From NCBI RefSeq assembly GCF_003236305.1, contig NZ_POTX01000003.1, positions 22,975-86,974 on the forward strand: DNA of 64,000 bases, given 5' to 3'. A program made the translations under genes and the position numbers. The notes under the pieces are model-generated. The model was not told where the DNA came from. It did no database searches and saw only the letters and a list, made by a program, of their open reading frames with translations. The stretch comes from Micromonospora endophytica (GTDB taxonomy: Bacteria > Actinomycetota > Actinomycetes > Mycobacteriales > Micromonosporaceae). This document shows, piece by piece, positions 8,843-17,639 of the stretch. Each line of letters starts with the position of its first letter. Positions within the stretch are counted from its first letter, which is position 1.

Positions 8843-10168
8843 GTGCTTACGATCTCCGTGCTGGGCTGCGGGTATCTCGGTGTCACGCACGCCGCCGGTA
8901 TGGCCGAGTTGGGGCACCAGGTCATCGGGGTCGATATCGATCCTGAAAAGATCTCCGCGCTGGCAGACGGTCGGGTGCCCTTCTTCGAGCCTGGGCTGGA
9001 CGAGCTGATCAGTCGCAATCTCGCCGCGGGGCGACTGCGGTTCACCACGTCGTACGAGGACGCCGCGACGGCCGACGTGCACTTCATCTGCGTCGGCACC
9101 CCGCAGCGCAGCGACGCTGGCGCAGCCGATCTCAGCCACCTACACGCGGCCATCGAGGGGCTGGCGCCGTCGCTCGTGCAGGATTGCCTCGTCGTCGGCA
9201 AGTCCACAGTGCCGGTCGGCACTGCGGCGCACCTGGCCGAGATGCTCCGCAATCTCGCGCCCGACGGCGAAAGGGTCTCGGTCGCCTGGAACCCGGAGTT
9301 CCTGCGCGAGGGTACGGCCGTGGCCGACACCCTGCGCCCGGATCGTCTCGTGCTCGGCGTGTCCGACGCCTCCGCCGAGCAGGTGCTCCGCGAGGTCTAT
9401 GCGCCGCTGATCGAGGCGGGCGTTCCGGTGGTGGTGGCCGACCTGCCCACCGCCGAAGTGATCAAGACCGCGGCCAATTCGTTCATGGCCACGAAGATTT
9501 CCTTCATCAACGCGATCGCCGAGTTCTGCGACGCGAGCGGTGCCGACGTCACGATCGTCGCCGAGGCACTCGGCCGCGACCCCCGCATCGGCGAGCAGTT
9601 CCTCAAAGCTGGGCTCGGCTTCGGCGGTGGCTGCATCCCCAAGGACATCCGGGCCTTCCAGGCCCGCGCCCACGATCTCGGCGTCGGCCACGCACTGTCC
9701 TTCCTGGCCGAGGTCGATGCGGTGAACCTGCGGTGCCGCGACCGGGTGGTGGAGCTGCTCCGCAAGCAGTGCGGGGGAGGATTCACCGGACGGCGAGTCG
9801 CGGTGCTCGGCGCCGCCTTCAAGCCCAACACCGACGACATCCGCGACTCGCCTGCGTTGCACGTGGCCGAGCTGATCAGCCGTGAGGACGGTGTGGCTGC
9901 CGTCTACGACCCGCGGGCGATGGGGAACGCGCGGCGGGCTTTCCCGCACCTGACCTACGCGACCAGCCCGCTGGACGCGGCACGAGGCGCCGACGCGGTG
10001 GCCCTGTTGACCGACTGGGAGGAGTTCTCCACTCTCGATCCACGGGTCCTGGGCAAGGAGGTCAGGAGCCGGAGCATCGTGGACGCGCGGCACCAGCTCA
10101 ACGCCGAGGAGTGGCAGCGGGCAGGATGGCAGTACTACGCGCCCGGCCGCCCCGCGCTCCAGAGCTGA
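8843..10168 (+). CDS. UDP-glucose 6-dehydrogenase
   Basis: A 441-residue enzyme of standard length. It has the N-terminal Rossmann motif GCGYLG (8-13), the active-site Lys208 and Asn212 in EVIKTAANSF, and the nucleophile Cys264 in GFGGGCIPKD. The C-terminal UDP-binding domain (LGAAFKPNTDDIRDSP) is intact. It oxidises UDP-glucose twice to UDP-glucuronate using NAD. The GTG start at 8843 follows AGGAGG. It is co-transcribed with the decarboxylase-like gene. Confidence 0.9.
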   Translation: MLTISVLGCGYLGVTHAAGMAELGHQVIGVDIDPEKISALADGRVPFFEPGLDELISRNLAAGRLRFTTSYEDAATADVHFICVGTPQRSDAGAADLSHLHAAIEGLAPSLVQDCLVVGKSTVPVGTAAHLAEMLRNLAPDGERVSVAWNPEFLREGTAVADTLRPDRLVLGVSDASAEQVLREVYAPLIEAGVPVVVADLPTAEVIKTAANSFMATKISFINAIAEFCDASGADVTIVAEALGRDPRIGEQFLKAGLGFGGGCIPKDIRAFQARAHDLGVGHALSFLAEVDAVNLRCRDRVVELLRKQCGGGFTGRRVAVLGAAFKPNTDDIRDSPALHVAELISREDGVAAVYDPRAMGNARRAFPHLTYATSPLDAARGADAVALLTDWEEFSTLDPRVLGKEVRSRSIVDARHQLNAEEWQRAGWQYYAPGRPALQS

Positions 10169-10363
10169 GTGGTTGCGCAAGAGGCTGCCATCGTATGGTC
10201 GGGATCATCTGATCGATGGGATCGGTGCCGCGTCGCGGAGTGCCGGTCGGCATCGAGTTGTGCGCCGCCGGCCAATCGCCATGCCCCAACATCTGTGCGA
10301 CTCACCCTGATCGCTGCCCCATTAGGACGTACCACGGAAGTGGCTTTCGAGTAGCTCAACGGG

Positions 10364-10392
10364 TTGACGCCGAGTGCATTCGGACGGATAGC
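10364..10392 (+). promoter_or_regulatory. promoter of the aldo/keto reductase gene (probably leaderless)
   Basis: TTGACG at 10364-10369 and GATAGC at 10387-10392 are separated by 17 nt. The ATG at 10402 lies 9 nt after the -10 box and no Shine-Dalgarno is visible, so transcription probably starts at or next to the start codon. Confidence 0.6.
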
Positions 10393-10401
10393 TTCTCGGC
10401 C

Positions 10402-11409
10402 ATGAGGACTGTCGAATTGGGGCACACGGGTGAGCAGGTCAGCCAGATCGCTCTCGGGTGCATGTTGATGGGTACATTGACCGACGAGGCGTCGTCGTTC
10501 CAAATGCTGGACCGTTACCTCGACGCCGGCGGCAACTTCGTTGATACCGCCAACTGCTATGCGTGGTGGCCATCGCCAGGCAACACCGGTGACGAGAGTG
10601 AGGAACTGATAGGCCGCTGGCTCGCCCATGGTGGTCGGCGCGACAAGATCTTTCTCGCTACCAAGTGCGGTGCGCGGATACCCGATCCTGAAGAGGCGCG
10701 TGGCAAGACGTGGGAGGAGGTCCAGGCTCGTTTCGAGGGTGCGAGTGGCGACACGGTGCGCCGGGGCATCGACGACAGCCTGCGGCGGCTTGGCACCGAC
10801 CACGTCGACCTGTACTACGTGCACGTCGACGACCGGTCGACGCCGCTGGCCGAGACGCTGTCCGTCCTGGCGGAAATCGTGCGCGCCGGCAAGGCACGGT
10901 ACGTCGGCTGGAGCAACGTGCGAACCTGGCGGCTGGAGCGCGTCCGGCAGCTCTGTGACCGGCATGGCTGGCCGGCACCGGTTGCGCTGCAGCAACAACA
11001 CAGTTACCTCCGTCGTCGTGCCGGGCTCAGCAGCGTCTCCATCGTGGACGACGAGCAGCTCGACTACCTGCGGACGCACGACGATCTGACGCTGGTCTCG
11101 TACTCGCCGATCCTCAAGGGGGTCTACGACGATCCGAAGAAGCGGCGAGGCCACGACATCATGGCTCCGTACGAGGGTCCGGATGCCGAGGCGCGCGTGG
11201 CGGAGCTCATCGTGCTCGCCGCCGAGTTGGGTGTCACGCCGAACCAACTGGTGCTCGCGTGGCTGTTGCATCAGACGTCGCCGCGTACCGTGCCGCTGAT
11301 CGGGCCACGAACCCTCGACCAGTACGCGGCCGCCATGTCGGCGCTCGACATCAAGGTCGACGCCGCACACGTCGAGCGACTCGATGCCGCCGGCGCCCCT
11401 GCCTCGTGA
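10402..11409 (+). CDS. aldo/keto reductase
   Basis: A 335-residue (beta/alpha)8 NADPH-dependent oxidoreductase. The catalytic tetrad is visible: Asp48 and Tyr53 (VDTANCY), Lys88 (LATKCG) and His141 (YYVHVDD). The family YVGWSN and SYSPI segments follow. The start is ATG 10402, as judged by the family N terminus (MRTVELGHTG) and a promoter immediately upstream. The substrate is unknown. It stands between the sugar-nucleotide pair and a CGNR regulator. Confidence 0.85.
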   Translation: MRTVELGHTGEQVSQIALGCMLMGTLTDEASSFQMLDRYLDAGGNFVDTANCYAWWPSPGNTGDESEELIGRWLAHGGRRDKIFLATKCGARIPDPEEARGKTWEEVQARFEGASGDTVRRGIDDSLRRLGTDHVDLYYVHVDDRSTPLAETLSVLAEIVRAGKARYVGWSNVRTWRLERVRQLCDRHGWPAPVALQQQHSYLRRRAGLSSVSIVDDEQLDYLRTHDDLTLVSYSPILKGVYDDPKKRRGHDIMAPYEGPDAEARVAELIVLAAELGVTPNQLVLAWLLHQTSPRTVPLIGPRTLDQYAAAMSALDIKVDAAHVERLDAAGAPAS

Positions 11410-11568
11410 CCAGGGCATCGGCCTACGTGATCGTGACCTCAACAGCCATGTGCCGATCAAGGTGGACCGTCCGCTCCGGTTCCGACCGGCAATGCCCGCG
11501 TGGCATGACGGCGTGGACCGGGGCAGAGCACAACCCCCAATGACGGGTTAGGTGGTAGCCTTGTCGGC

Positions 11569-12297
11569 ATGCCACCCGACGTCAGTCAGCTACCGTTGGT
11601 CGGCGGGCACCCTGCACTCGATCTGGTCAACACACTCGAGCGAGGGGGCACCTCGCCTCACGACTTCCTGTCCGACACTTCCGCTCTGCTGCGTTGGTCG
11701 GTCCTGGTGGGCACGATCAGCGACGTGGAGGCTGAGCAGGTTGACCGGGCGTGGCGCGACGAGCCTGCGGCGGCGCACGCGGGACTGGCCGCGGTGCGGG
11801 ACATCCGTGAAGGGCTTTATCTCGTGCTGCGTGCGGCGATCATCGACGCGGACGGTGGTACGGCGGACGACCTTGTCGCGGCCGGCGCCGCGCTTGTCGC
11901 ATTACATCAGCGCTGGTCCGGCGCGGTCGCCCGGGCACGATTCGTGCTCGACTCGTCGCGGGTGCGGCTGGCCTACGACACGGTGCCGGCCATGTTGGTG
12001 CCCGACCGGATCGCCGAGGCCGCTTACGATGTCATGCTGACGGCCGATCTGACCCGGGTGCGCCGATGCCCGGTGCTCGAAGGTGGCTGTGGTTGGCTCT
12101 TCCTCGATCGGAGCCGCAACGGTTCCCGCCGCTGGTGTCGCATGGCGGACTGCGGCAACGTGGTGAAGGCGCGACGGCTCACCGAGCGTCGCCGTGCCGC
12201 CCGGCCCTCCGGCTCCGAGGCAGTGGGCGAGGGCGTTCCGGTGAGGGCTGTCATGCCCTCACGCGATGCTCAACAGACCTTCGCGAAGGCGCTCTGA
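11569..12297 (+). CDS. CGNR zinc-finger (ABATE domain) transcription factor
   Basis: A 242-residue protein with an N-terminal ABATE domain (GGHPALDLVNTL) and a C-terminal CGNR zinc finger. The presumed zinc ligands are Cys167, Cys174, Cys190 and Cys195 within CPVLEGGC, RRWC and CGN. CGNR proteins are putative stress-linked transcription regulators. No RBS is visible and a TAGCCT box ends about 17 nt upstream, so the mRNA may have little or no leader. The 3' end overlaps the convergent DUF218 gene by 47 nt. Confidence 0.8.
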   Translation: MPPDVSQLPLVGGHPALDLVNTLERGGTSPHDFLSDTSALLRWSVLVGTISDVEAEQVDRAWRDEPAAAHAGLAAVRDIREGLYLVLRAAIIDADGGTADDLVAAGAALVALHQRWSGAVARARFVLDSSRVRLAYDTVPAMLVPDRIAEAAYDVMLTADLTRVRRCPVLEGGCGWLFLDRSRNGSRRWCRMADCGNVVKARRLTERRRAARPSGSEAVGEGVPVRAVMPSRDAQQTFAKAL

Positions 12298-12973
12298 GAA
12301 GGGACTCGTGGTGACTCCACAGCCACCGTAGGTACTGCTGCAGTTCCTCGAGCGTCGCGATCCATCCCTCGTCCGTGTAGGTGAGCATGCGCTTCACCTC
12401 CCCGGGTACGAGGTCGTAGGCGGTGGCGCCGGTTTCTGGGACCAGTCTGTCCGGGGCAACGGCCACCGGCGCCGGAATGATGGGAAGTCGAACGCCCGCC
12501 TCGTTGAACGCTTTGAGGAGCGTGAGGTAGGCGCGGGGCAGATGGTAGGGCGAGACGGCGAGTGCGAGGCTCGTGATGCCGTGGTCCTTGACCTGGCTGA
12601 CGATCCACGCGGCCTGCAGGGCCGTGTTGGGCGCCGGCTCGGCTTGGAGGTGGACTCCGTTGGTGCGGCGGAGACCGAGGCTGCGCAGGTAACCGAGCGT
12701 GATCTCGACGTAGGTCTTCTCGGTCGGATTGCCGTTGGCCACCAAGAGGTAACGGAGATCCAGATTCGCCTCCCAACTGCGGATCGCATGGGTGAAACGC
12801 CACTCTTCGCCCTGGCCGCTGGCGATGACGAGCGCATCGACGTGGTCGCCGGCCGACGGCGGGAGAGCCAATATCATCGTGAGGGCTTTCGTCACGGCCA
12901 GGAACTGGCCGGCTGTGAAGCCCGCGAGGTCATCGTCCCTCGCGATCCGAGGAGTCACGCTGCTCCGGCTCAT
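12251..12973 (-). CDS. YdcF/ElyC-type DUF218 family protein
   Basis: A protein of about 240 residues. ALVIASGQGEEWR, followed by PNTALQAAWIVSQ and LALAVSPYHLPRAYLT, matches the DUF218 core: a nucleotide-like acidic/Ser start, then an N-x-x-L-Q-A helix and an S-x-x-H-x-x-R motif. No membrane segment is seen, unlike SanA/ElyC. The start was set at 12973, preceded by AAGGA; an upstream ATG at 12991 is possible. The biochemical role is unknown. Confidence 0.65.
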   Translation of the reverse strand: MSRSSVTPRIARDDDLAGFTAGQFLAVTKALTMILALPPSAGDHVDALVIASGQGEEWRFTHAIRSWEANLDLRYLLVANGNPTEKTYVEITLGYLRSLGLRRTNGVHLQAEPAPNTALQAAWIVSQVKDHGITSLALAVSPYHLPRAYLTLLKAFNEAGVRLPIIPAPVAVAPDRLVPETGATAYDLVPGEVKRMLTYTDEGWIATLEELQQYLRWLWSHHESLLRAPSRRSVEHRVRA

Positions 12974-13138
12974 CAAATCCTTCGGCCTCATCCTGTAGTT
13001 CGCGGCACGGACTCTACTCGGCACTGAGTAGGTCCATCTCAGCACGTCGGTCCGATTGGCCGGCGGTGCCGCGCTGGTCGCCTCATATGTACGCTCATCC
13101 CGGGTGGCCGCGGCGTGAGCGGATCAGACGGGGTCCTC

Positions 13139-13220
13139 ATGGGGCGCGCGGAACTCGAACGCGCGTTCGCTCACCTGGGCGACCGGCTTGTCGGCCGCGG
13201 AGTCGTCGCTGACATCTTCA
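13139..13220 (+). pseudogene. N-terminal remnant of a nucleotidyltransferase-like (DUF6036) gene
   Basis: The segment reads MGRAELERAFAHLGDRLV then GRGVVADIF, resembling the start of DUF6036/AbiEii-type nucleotidyltransferases (…LDRRLAARGVRAEIFVVGG). The GG-containing active-site block never appears, because the sequence runs into the IS3 remnant. It is too short to be certain. Confidence 0.35.
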
Positions 13221-13239
13221 GGATCCGCTGGCCGGCGCC

Positions 13240-13362
13240 GCACTCCGCACCGACCTGGGCGAGGCTTCGCCACGGCCTCGGGGTTTGATCAGCTTGGTCT
13301 TTGTAGAGGCCGATGATGGACTCCATCAGCGCGTTGTCCAGGGCGTCGCCGACGCTCACCTC
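13240..13362 (-). pseudogene. C-terminal remnant of an IS3-family transposase (OrfB)
   Basis: The minus strand encodes SVGDALDNALMESIIGLYK and, after a short gap, PWRSLAQV. This is the conserved integrase segment around the final acidic catalytic residue of IS3-family OrfB proteins (SVGDAYDNALAESTIGLYKTE...WRSL). The remainder of the element is missing. It lies directly upstream of the C45 hydrolase gene and has replaced that gene's native 5' flank. Confidence 0.75.
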
Positions 13363-13392
13363 ATCCGATCCTCGCAGGGGGAGTGGCAGCCC

Positions 13393-14340
13393 GTGTGGCA
13401 ACAGCACAAGACCTTCCAGGCGATCGAGGTCGGCGACGGCGGCGACGGGCGGTGGGCCGCCTACGCCCGGGGCCTGTGGCAGGAGATGGAGGGCCTGCTG
13501 ACCGAGGAGGGCCGGACTCCGGAGGGCGCGGATCGTGTTCGGGCGCTGTTCCGTGCGCACATGCCGGAACTGGTTCCGGTTCTGGACCGCCTGGCCGGTC
13601 AACTCGACCGGCCCGAGGCGGAGGTCTTCCTCACCCACGCGGCACTGCGGCCGTTCTCCCAGGCGTGCACCCAGATCGGCCAGAGCGGCACTCTGCTGCG
13701 CAACTATGACCTGCGGCCCGATCAGTGCGAGGGGACCATCGTCTCCTCGTGCTTCCTGCGTCCCGTGATCGGGATGCAGGACATGCTGTGGGGCTTGCTG
13801 GACGGGATGAACGACGCCGGTCTGGCGGTTTCGCTCACCTGGGGCGGACGTTCCGTCTACGGACGCGGCTTCGCCATTCTCATCCTCGTGCGCTACCTGC
13901 TGGAGACGTGCGACACCGTCGATGAGGCGGTCGACAGGCTGCGGTCCCTGCCGGTCGCCGTCCCCCAGAACCTCACCCTTGTCGATCCCGAGAAGGCGAT
14001 GACGGTGTTCGTGGGACCGGATATGCCGCCGACGGTGGCACCGGACGCCTGCGCCGCCAATCACCAGCACCTGCCGGTCACCGACGAGCAGGAACAGGCC
14101 ATGCGTACGCAGGAGCGGCTGCGAGCCATCCGCGCCGCGGGCGCGGACGACGTGGCGGCGATGCTGAAGCCGCCGCTGTATCGATCCGTCGACGAGCAGG
14201 GATCGAGAACGCTTTACACAGCTCGCTACCAGCCCATCGAGGGCCGTGTGACGTACCACTGGCCCGGCGAGTCCTGGCAACAGTCCTTCAGTGACTTCGC
14301 ACCCGGATCTCGCACCGTGACCTTGGGCCGGGCCAGCTGA
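13393..14340 (+). CDS. C45-family (acyl-CoA:6-aminopenicillanate acyltransferase-like) amidohydrolase
   Basis: A 315-residue Ntn-hydrolase-type protein. The predicted nucleophile Cys92 lies in QACTQIG, followed by LLRNYD, the usual C45/choloylglycine-hydrolase arrangement. Such enzymes hydrolyse linear amides or transfer acyl groups and normally self-process at the cysteine, which here is not N-terminal. The start was set at GTG 13393 behind AGGGGGAG, because sequence further upstream is antisense to an IS3 transposase and cannot be native coding sequence. The original promoter may therefore be lost. Confidence 0.65.
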   Translation: MWQQHKTFQAIEVGDGGDGRWAAYARGLWQEMEGLLTEEGRTPEGADRVRALFRAHMPELVPVLDRLAGQLDRPEAEVFLTHAALRPFSQACTQIGQSGTLLRNYDLRPDQCEGTIVSSCFLRPVIGMQDMLWGLLDGMNDAGLAVSLTWGGRSVYGRGFAILILVRYLLETCDTVDEAVDRLRSLPVAVPQNLTLVDPEKAMTVFVGPDMPPTVAPDACAANHQHLPVTDEQEQAMRTQERLRAIRAAGADDVAAMLKPPLYRSVDEQGSRTLYTARYQPIEGRVTYHWPGESWQQSFSDFAPGSRTVTLGRAS

Positions 14341-14546
14341 AAGGCTTCCGCAGCGGTACGCCCCGCGACACTTCGGTCGACCTGGCCAGCTCACGCTGCC
14401 CAGCGCCAGGACGAGGATTGGTCACCGACCGCTACGAACCCAGTCGCCAATTTCGCGGACCACGGCAAGCAGGAGCAGCAAGGGTAGTACGCCGGTTGCG
14501 GCATGTGCGTGCACGTGATGTTGCGCGTGCGCGGTAGCGCGGTTGG

Positions 14547-15188
14547 TCAGTGGCGGGCTACGGCGTAGCCAAGGACCACAGCGGCGGACACGACGACGTG
14601 GCCTGGGGCGAGGTCCTGGGCGCTCGTCGCGGCGGCTTCGGCGTGGCTGCGGTAGCGGGCAGCACCCGGCTGTTCCGGGTCGACGTCCTCGATGTGCAGG
14701 ACCGCGCCGATGCGTACGCTAGCGGCCGCGGCGTACAGGTCGGCCTTTGCGCGGGCTGCGGCCACTGCCTGGCGCCGAGCCTCGGCCCGCAGTTCGCGCT
14801 TGCCGGTGACGTCGAAGTCGACGCCCTCGATCTCGTTGGCGCCCGCTGCGACGATGTCGATCAGCAGTGGTTCGACGTCGTCCAGTACGCCGGACTGGAC
14901 CGCAAAGGCGGCCTGACATTGGTAGCCGATGAACTTGCGTGACCCGTCCGCGTATTCGGTGGCGGTCTTCAGGTCCAGTCGTGAACCCTCGACCGCCGCG
15001 TCGGCGATCCCGTGCTCGCGTAGCGCGCCGCGTACTGCCCGCACGGCTGTGCGGGACGCCTCGAACGCGGCGGCCGGGGTCTGCTCTATCCGTACGACTT
15101 TGAACCTTACGCGCACAAGATCCGGAACGGCCTTCACGCTCGCCGCGCCGAACGCGGTAATGCCCCAGGGGTGTTCCACCATCTGCAT
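14547..15188 (-). CDS. SIMPL (DUF541) domain protein
   Basis: A protein of about 213 residues with the SIMPL pattern: ITAFGAASVKAVPDLVRVRF at the start, a central VEGSRLDLKT, GYQCQAAFAV and a C-terminal ARAKADLYAAAASVRIG. SIMPL proteins are usually exported, but no signal peptide is seen here. The start (15188 or 15182) is uncertain. It forms a minus-strand series with the DUF7002 and quinone oxidoreductase genes but is probably separately transcribed. Confidence 0.7.
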   Translation of the reverse strand: MQMVEHPWGITAFGAASVKAVPDLVRVRFKVVRIEQTPAAAFEASRTAVRAVRGALREHGIADAAVEGSRLDLKTATEYADGSRKFIGYQCQAAFAVQSGVLDDVEPLLIDIVAAGANEIEGVDFDVTGKRELRAEARRQAVAAARAKADLYAAAASVRIGAVLHIEDVDPEQPGAARYRSHAEAAATSAQDLAPGHVVVSAAVVLGYAVARH

Positions 15189-15327
15189 GAACGCCGATCC
15201 AACCAGACTGTCCACCACCCCATGGTCCCGGTACGCCGCCCGACCGTGGACAACAACACCGCGTCGCAACCTGACAGCGGCATGGCCGGATATCAAGGTC
15301 GGTCGAGGACTGCGATGGGTGTGGGTC

Positions 15328-15972
15328 TCAGTCGATGGCGCCTTCGATCTTGTGGGTCAGGTCGAGGATGTCAGGGACGGCGTCCAACACGGTGACCTCG
15401 ACCAAGGCGCCGTCGCGGCCATACCGGCGGCGGTACTCGGCGTAGGGATAGTCGGCGATCGGCAGCCAGGACCGGTGCCCCCGCATGGGGTGGTTCTTCT
15501 GCGTCACGGCCCCCGAGTTGAGTCGGCAGAGTTCGATTCGTGGGCCGTGTCGCTCGACGAGGGCGCGGGTGTCGACGTGCAGGACCACCTGGCCCTCGGT
15601 GCGGTACTCCTTCGCTTGACGCAGCCGGTCCAGCCGCTGCGCGCTGGCCCAGAAGAAGACCCGGGAGTTGATGGCCGCGAGGTACGCGGCCAGCGAGGAG
15701 TCCGGATCAATCTTCTCCGCGATGAATTTCATCGGCTTCTGATCGCGGATCACGGCAGGCGGCAGGCCGGGCGCACGGAGAACCGTGGACCGTTTGCGAG
15801 GCGCGTTCAAGAGTCGATCACGCTCGGCGGCGTCGAGGTTGAACAGATCGATCAGTTGCTGCGTGGACAGGAGGCCGTGTCGTTGCACCGATGGCCACGC
15901 GGTCGCCGACATCGTGTGGAAGACCCGTGGATGACGCGCGATCAGTTCCTCGACGTCCATGAAGGTCATCAT
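15328..15972 (-). CDS. DUF7002-like protein, possibly ADP-ribosyltransferase-fold
   Basis: A 214-residue soluble protein. The opening VFHTMSATAWPSVQRHGLLS resembles the H-x-T…I-x-x-x-G-L entry motif shared by DarT/ART-like folds and the DUF7002 family. Later blocks are INSRVFFWAS and VVLHVDTRALVERHG. Its ATG overlaps the stop of a short open frame that ends WLPVDQVGEIEFLIARS, which may be the tail of a lost upstream gene. The function is unknown, and the ART relationship is a motif-level guess. Confidence 0.45.
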   Translation of the reverse strand: MMTFMDVEELIARHPRVFHTMSATAWPSVQRHGLLSTQQLIDLFNLDAAERDRLLNAPRKRSTVLRAPGLPPAVIRDQKPMKFIAEKIDPDSSLAAYLAAINSRVFFWASAQRLDRLRQAKEYRTEGQVVLHVDTRALVERHGPRIELCRLNSGAVTQKNHPMRGHRSWLPIADYPYAEYRRRYGRDGALVEVTVLDAVPDILDLTHKIEGAID

Positions 15973-16057
15973 GCCGGACGTCCGCGACTACGGGCTATCA
16001 GGAATTCGATCTCTCCCACCTGGTCGACGGGTAGCCAGCAGCGTTGGGGCTCGTCAA

Positions 16058-16083
16058 CGCCACGCCGTGCAGTAGGCGTGGCG
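16058..16083 (-). terminator. hairpin downstream of the quinone oxidoreductase gene
   Basis: CGCCACGCC and GGCGTGGCG are perfect 9-bp arms separated by 8 nt, about 50 nt beyond the stop of the 16133-17035 gene. There is no long U-tract, which is common for actinomycete terminators. Confidence 0.5.
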
Positions 16084-16132
16084 CGAGCGGTATGCCCGCC
16101 GTGGAGCGCGACGGCCGAGCTTTCGCCGCGGA

Positions 16133-17035
16133 TCAGGGGACGATCACCACGCCGCCGCGCACGCCGCCTTGAGCCAGGCGGTCGTGGGCGGCCGCCGCGT
16201 CGGCGAAGGGGTACACGCCGGCGACCCGGAGGGGGATGTCGCCGCTGGTGACGAGTTTGACCAGTTCGCCCAGCCGGGATCCGTCCGGTAGCACCTGCAG
16301 CGCGAAGGTCCGGACTCCCCGTACCGGCTCCGGGCGAAGCGGGGGTGATGCGGCCACGTAGCCTCCGCCGTCCCGGATGAGGTCCAGCAGCGAGGAACCG
16401 ATCACTGCCAGGTCGATGACCGCGTCGTACGTCCCTGTCGGATCGTCGGAGCGCGACAGGAACGCCGCGCCCAGCGACTCGACGAACTCGCGGTCGTCGG
16501 CCCCGGCGAGTCCCGTGGCGCGTAGACCGCTCGCCCGCGCCAGCGCCAGAACGAACCCCCCGACCTGCCCGGCGGCACCGGTAACGAGCACGGCCGAACC
16601 CGTCGGTAGCGCGAGCAGGTCGAGGGCTTGGGCGGCGGCGAGGCCATTGGTCGGCAGGGTCGCCGCCTCGATGGCGGGGACGCCGGTAGGGGCGGAGGTC
16701 AGCCAGACGGCGTCGAACACCACGTACTCCGCGTGGGCACCGACCGTGGTTTGCAGCCACGGCGAGAAGCCGATGACCTCGTCGTCGATCGTGAACTCCT
16801 CGACCGATGGGCCGACCGCGTCGACGCTGCCGGCAACGTCCCAGCCGGGCGTGTACGGCAGACCGGTCGGCAACGGGGCCGGGAACCGACCGGAGCGGAC
16901 CATCAGATCGACCGGATGTACAACTGACGCCGCGACCCGCACCCGCACCTGCCCCGGCCCGGGCTCGGGCACCGGCACGTCAGCCACGTGCAGGACCTCC
17001 GGCCCTCCAAACTGTGCATACCTGACTGCGCGCAT
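16133..17035 (-). CDS. zinc-independent NADPH:quinone oxidoreductase (MDR family)
   Basis: A 300-residue medium-chain dehydrogenase/reductase without zinc-ligand cysteines. It has the N-terminal GroES-like domain (MRAVRYAQFGGPEVL, GWDVAG) and a Rossmann motif GAAGQVGG at 153-160. It is expected to reduce quinones or enones with NADPH. It is divergent from an HxlR regulator about 105 nt away, a frequent pairing in which the regulator controls the reductase. Confidence 0.85.
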   Translation of the reverse strand: MRAVRYAQFGGPEVLHVADVPVPEPGPGQVRVRVAASVVHPVDLMVRSGRFPAPLPTGLPYTPGWDVAGSVDAVGPSVEEFTIDDEVIGFSPWLQTTVGAHAEYVVFDAVWLTSAPTGVPAIEAATLPTNGLAAAQALDLLALPTGSAVLVTGAAGQVGGFVLALARASGLRATGLAGADDREFVESLGAAFLSRSDDPTGTYDAVIDLAVIGSSLLDLIRDGGGYVAASPPLRPEPVRGVRTFALQVLPDGSRLGELVKLVTSGDIPLRVAGVYPFADAAAAHDRLAQGGVRGGVVIVP

Positions 17036-17140
17036 CGCCGTCTCCTTCGTGGGACCTCGTGATCACCACGACCGTACGAATCATCAGCACTGTGAGAAAG
17101 TAGGTACCCCGAAGTGCCTAGCGCACCGGAGGAGGGCAGG

Positions 17141-17539
17141 ATGGCGACGACGACCGCAGCACAACGCCGCGAACAGGCCAAACGCGACTACGACGCGTTC
17201 CTGGAAGGTTGCCCAACCCGTGAACTGCTGAGCAGGCTCACCGACAAGTGGGTCGCCCTGGTGATCCCAGCGCTCGCCGGCGGCCCGCAACGGCACGGCG
17301 AGCTCGCCCACCGCATCGCCGGCGCCAGCCAGAAGATGCTCACCCAGACCCTGCGGACGCTGGAGCGCGACGGCCTGGTCACCCGCACGGTCACTGCCTC
17401 GGTACCGGTCCGCGTCGACTACGAACTCACCCCGCTCGGCCATGAACTGTTTCCGGTCATGATCGCGATCAAGAACTGGGCGGAGACGCACATGGACCGC
17501 GTCTTCGAAGCCCGGATCCAATTCGACGCACGCCCCTGA
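17141..17539 (+). CDS. HxlR-family winged-helix regulator
   Basis: A 132-residue protein with the HxlR signature: CPTRELLSRLTDKWVALVI, then RHGELAHRIAGASQKMLTQ, LRTLERDGLVTR and the wing YELTPLGHEL. The single conserved cysteine precedes the HTH, as in redox- or aldehyde-sensing members. The start is ATG 17141 with GGAGGAGGGCAGG directly upstream; a GTG at 17114 is less likely. It probably represses the divergent quinone oxidoreductase gene. Confidence 0.85.
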   Translation: MATTTAAQRREQAKRDYDAFLEGCPTRELLSRLTDKWVALVIPALAGGPQRHGELAHRIAGASQKMLTQTLRTLERDGLVTRTVTASVPVRVDYELTPLGHELFPVMIAIKNWAETHMDRVFEARIQFDARP

Positions 17540-17639
17540 AACATGCGCTGGCGCGTCGCCCGCCCCGACGACGAGCAGATCTATGCCCTGAAGGCGAGAC
17601 TCTTCGAGGCGAGCGCTCCCGCACTCCGCACGTCGCACC

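Noticed and set aside
10135..11460. 441-codon minus-strand open frame
   Set aside because: It is antisense to the aldo/keto reductase gene. Long antisense frames are expected in high-GC DNA.
13171..14394. 407-codon minus-strand open frame
   Set aside because: Only its last part (13240-13362) is meaningful, as an IS3 transposase remnant. The rest is antisense to the C45 hydrolase gene.
15973..16132. small gene ending WLPVDQVGEIEFLIARS before the DUF7002-like gene
   Set aside because: No start codon or RBS is available and the region includes the terminator hairpin of the quinone oxidoreductase gene. It is noted only as a possible remnant.
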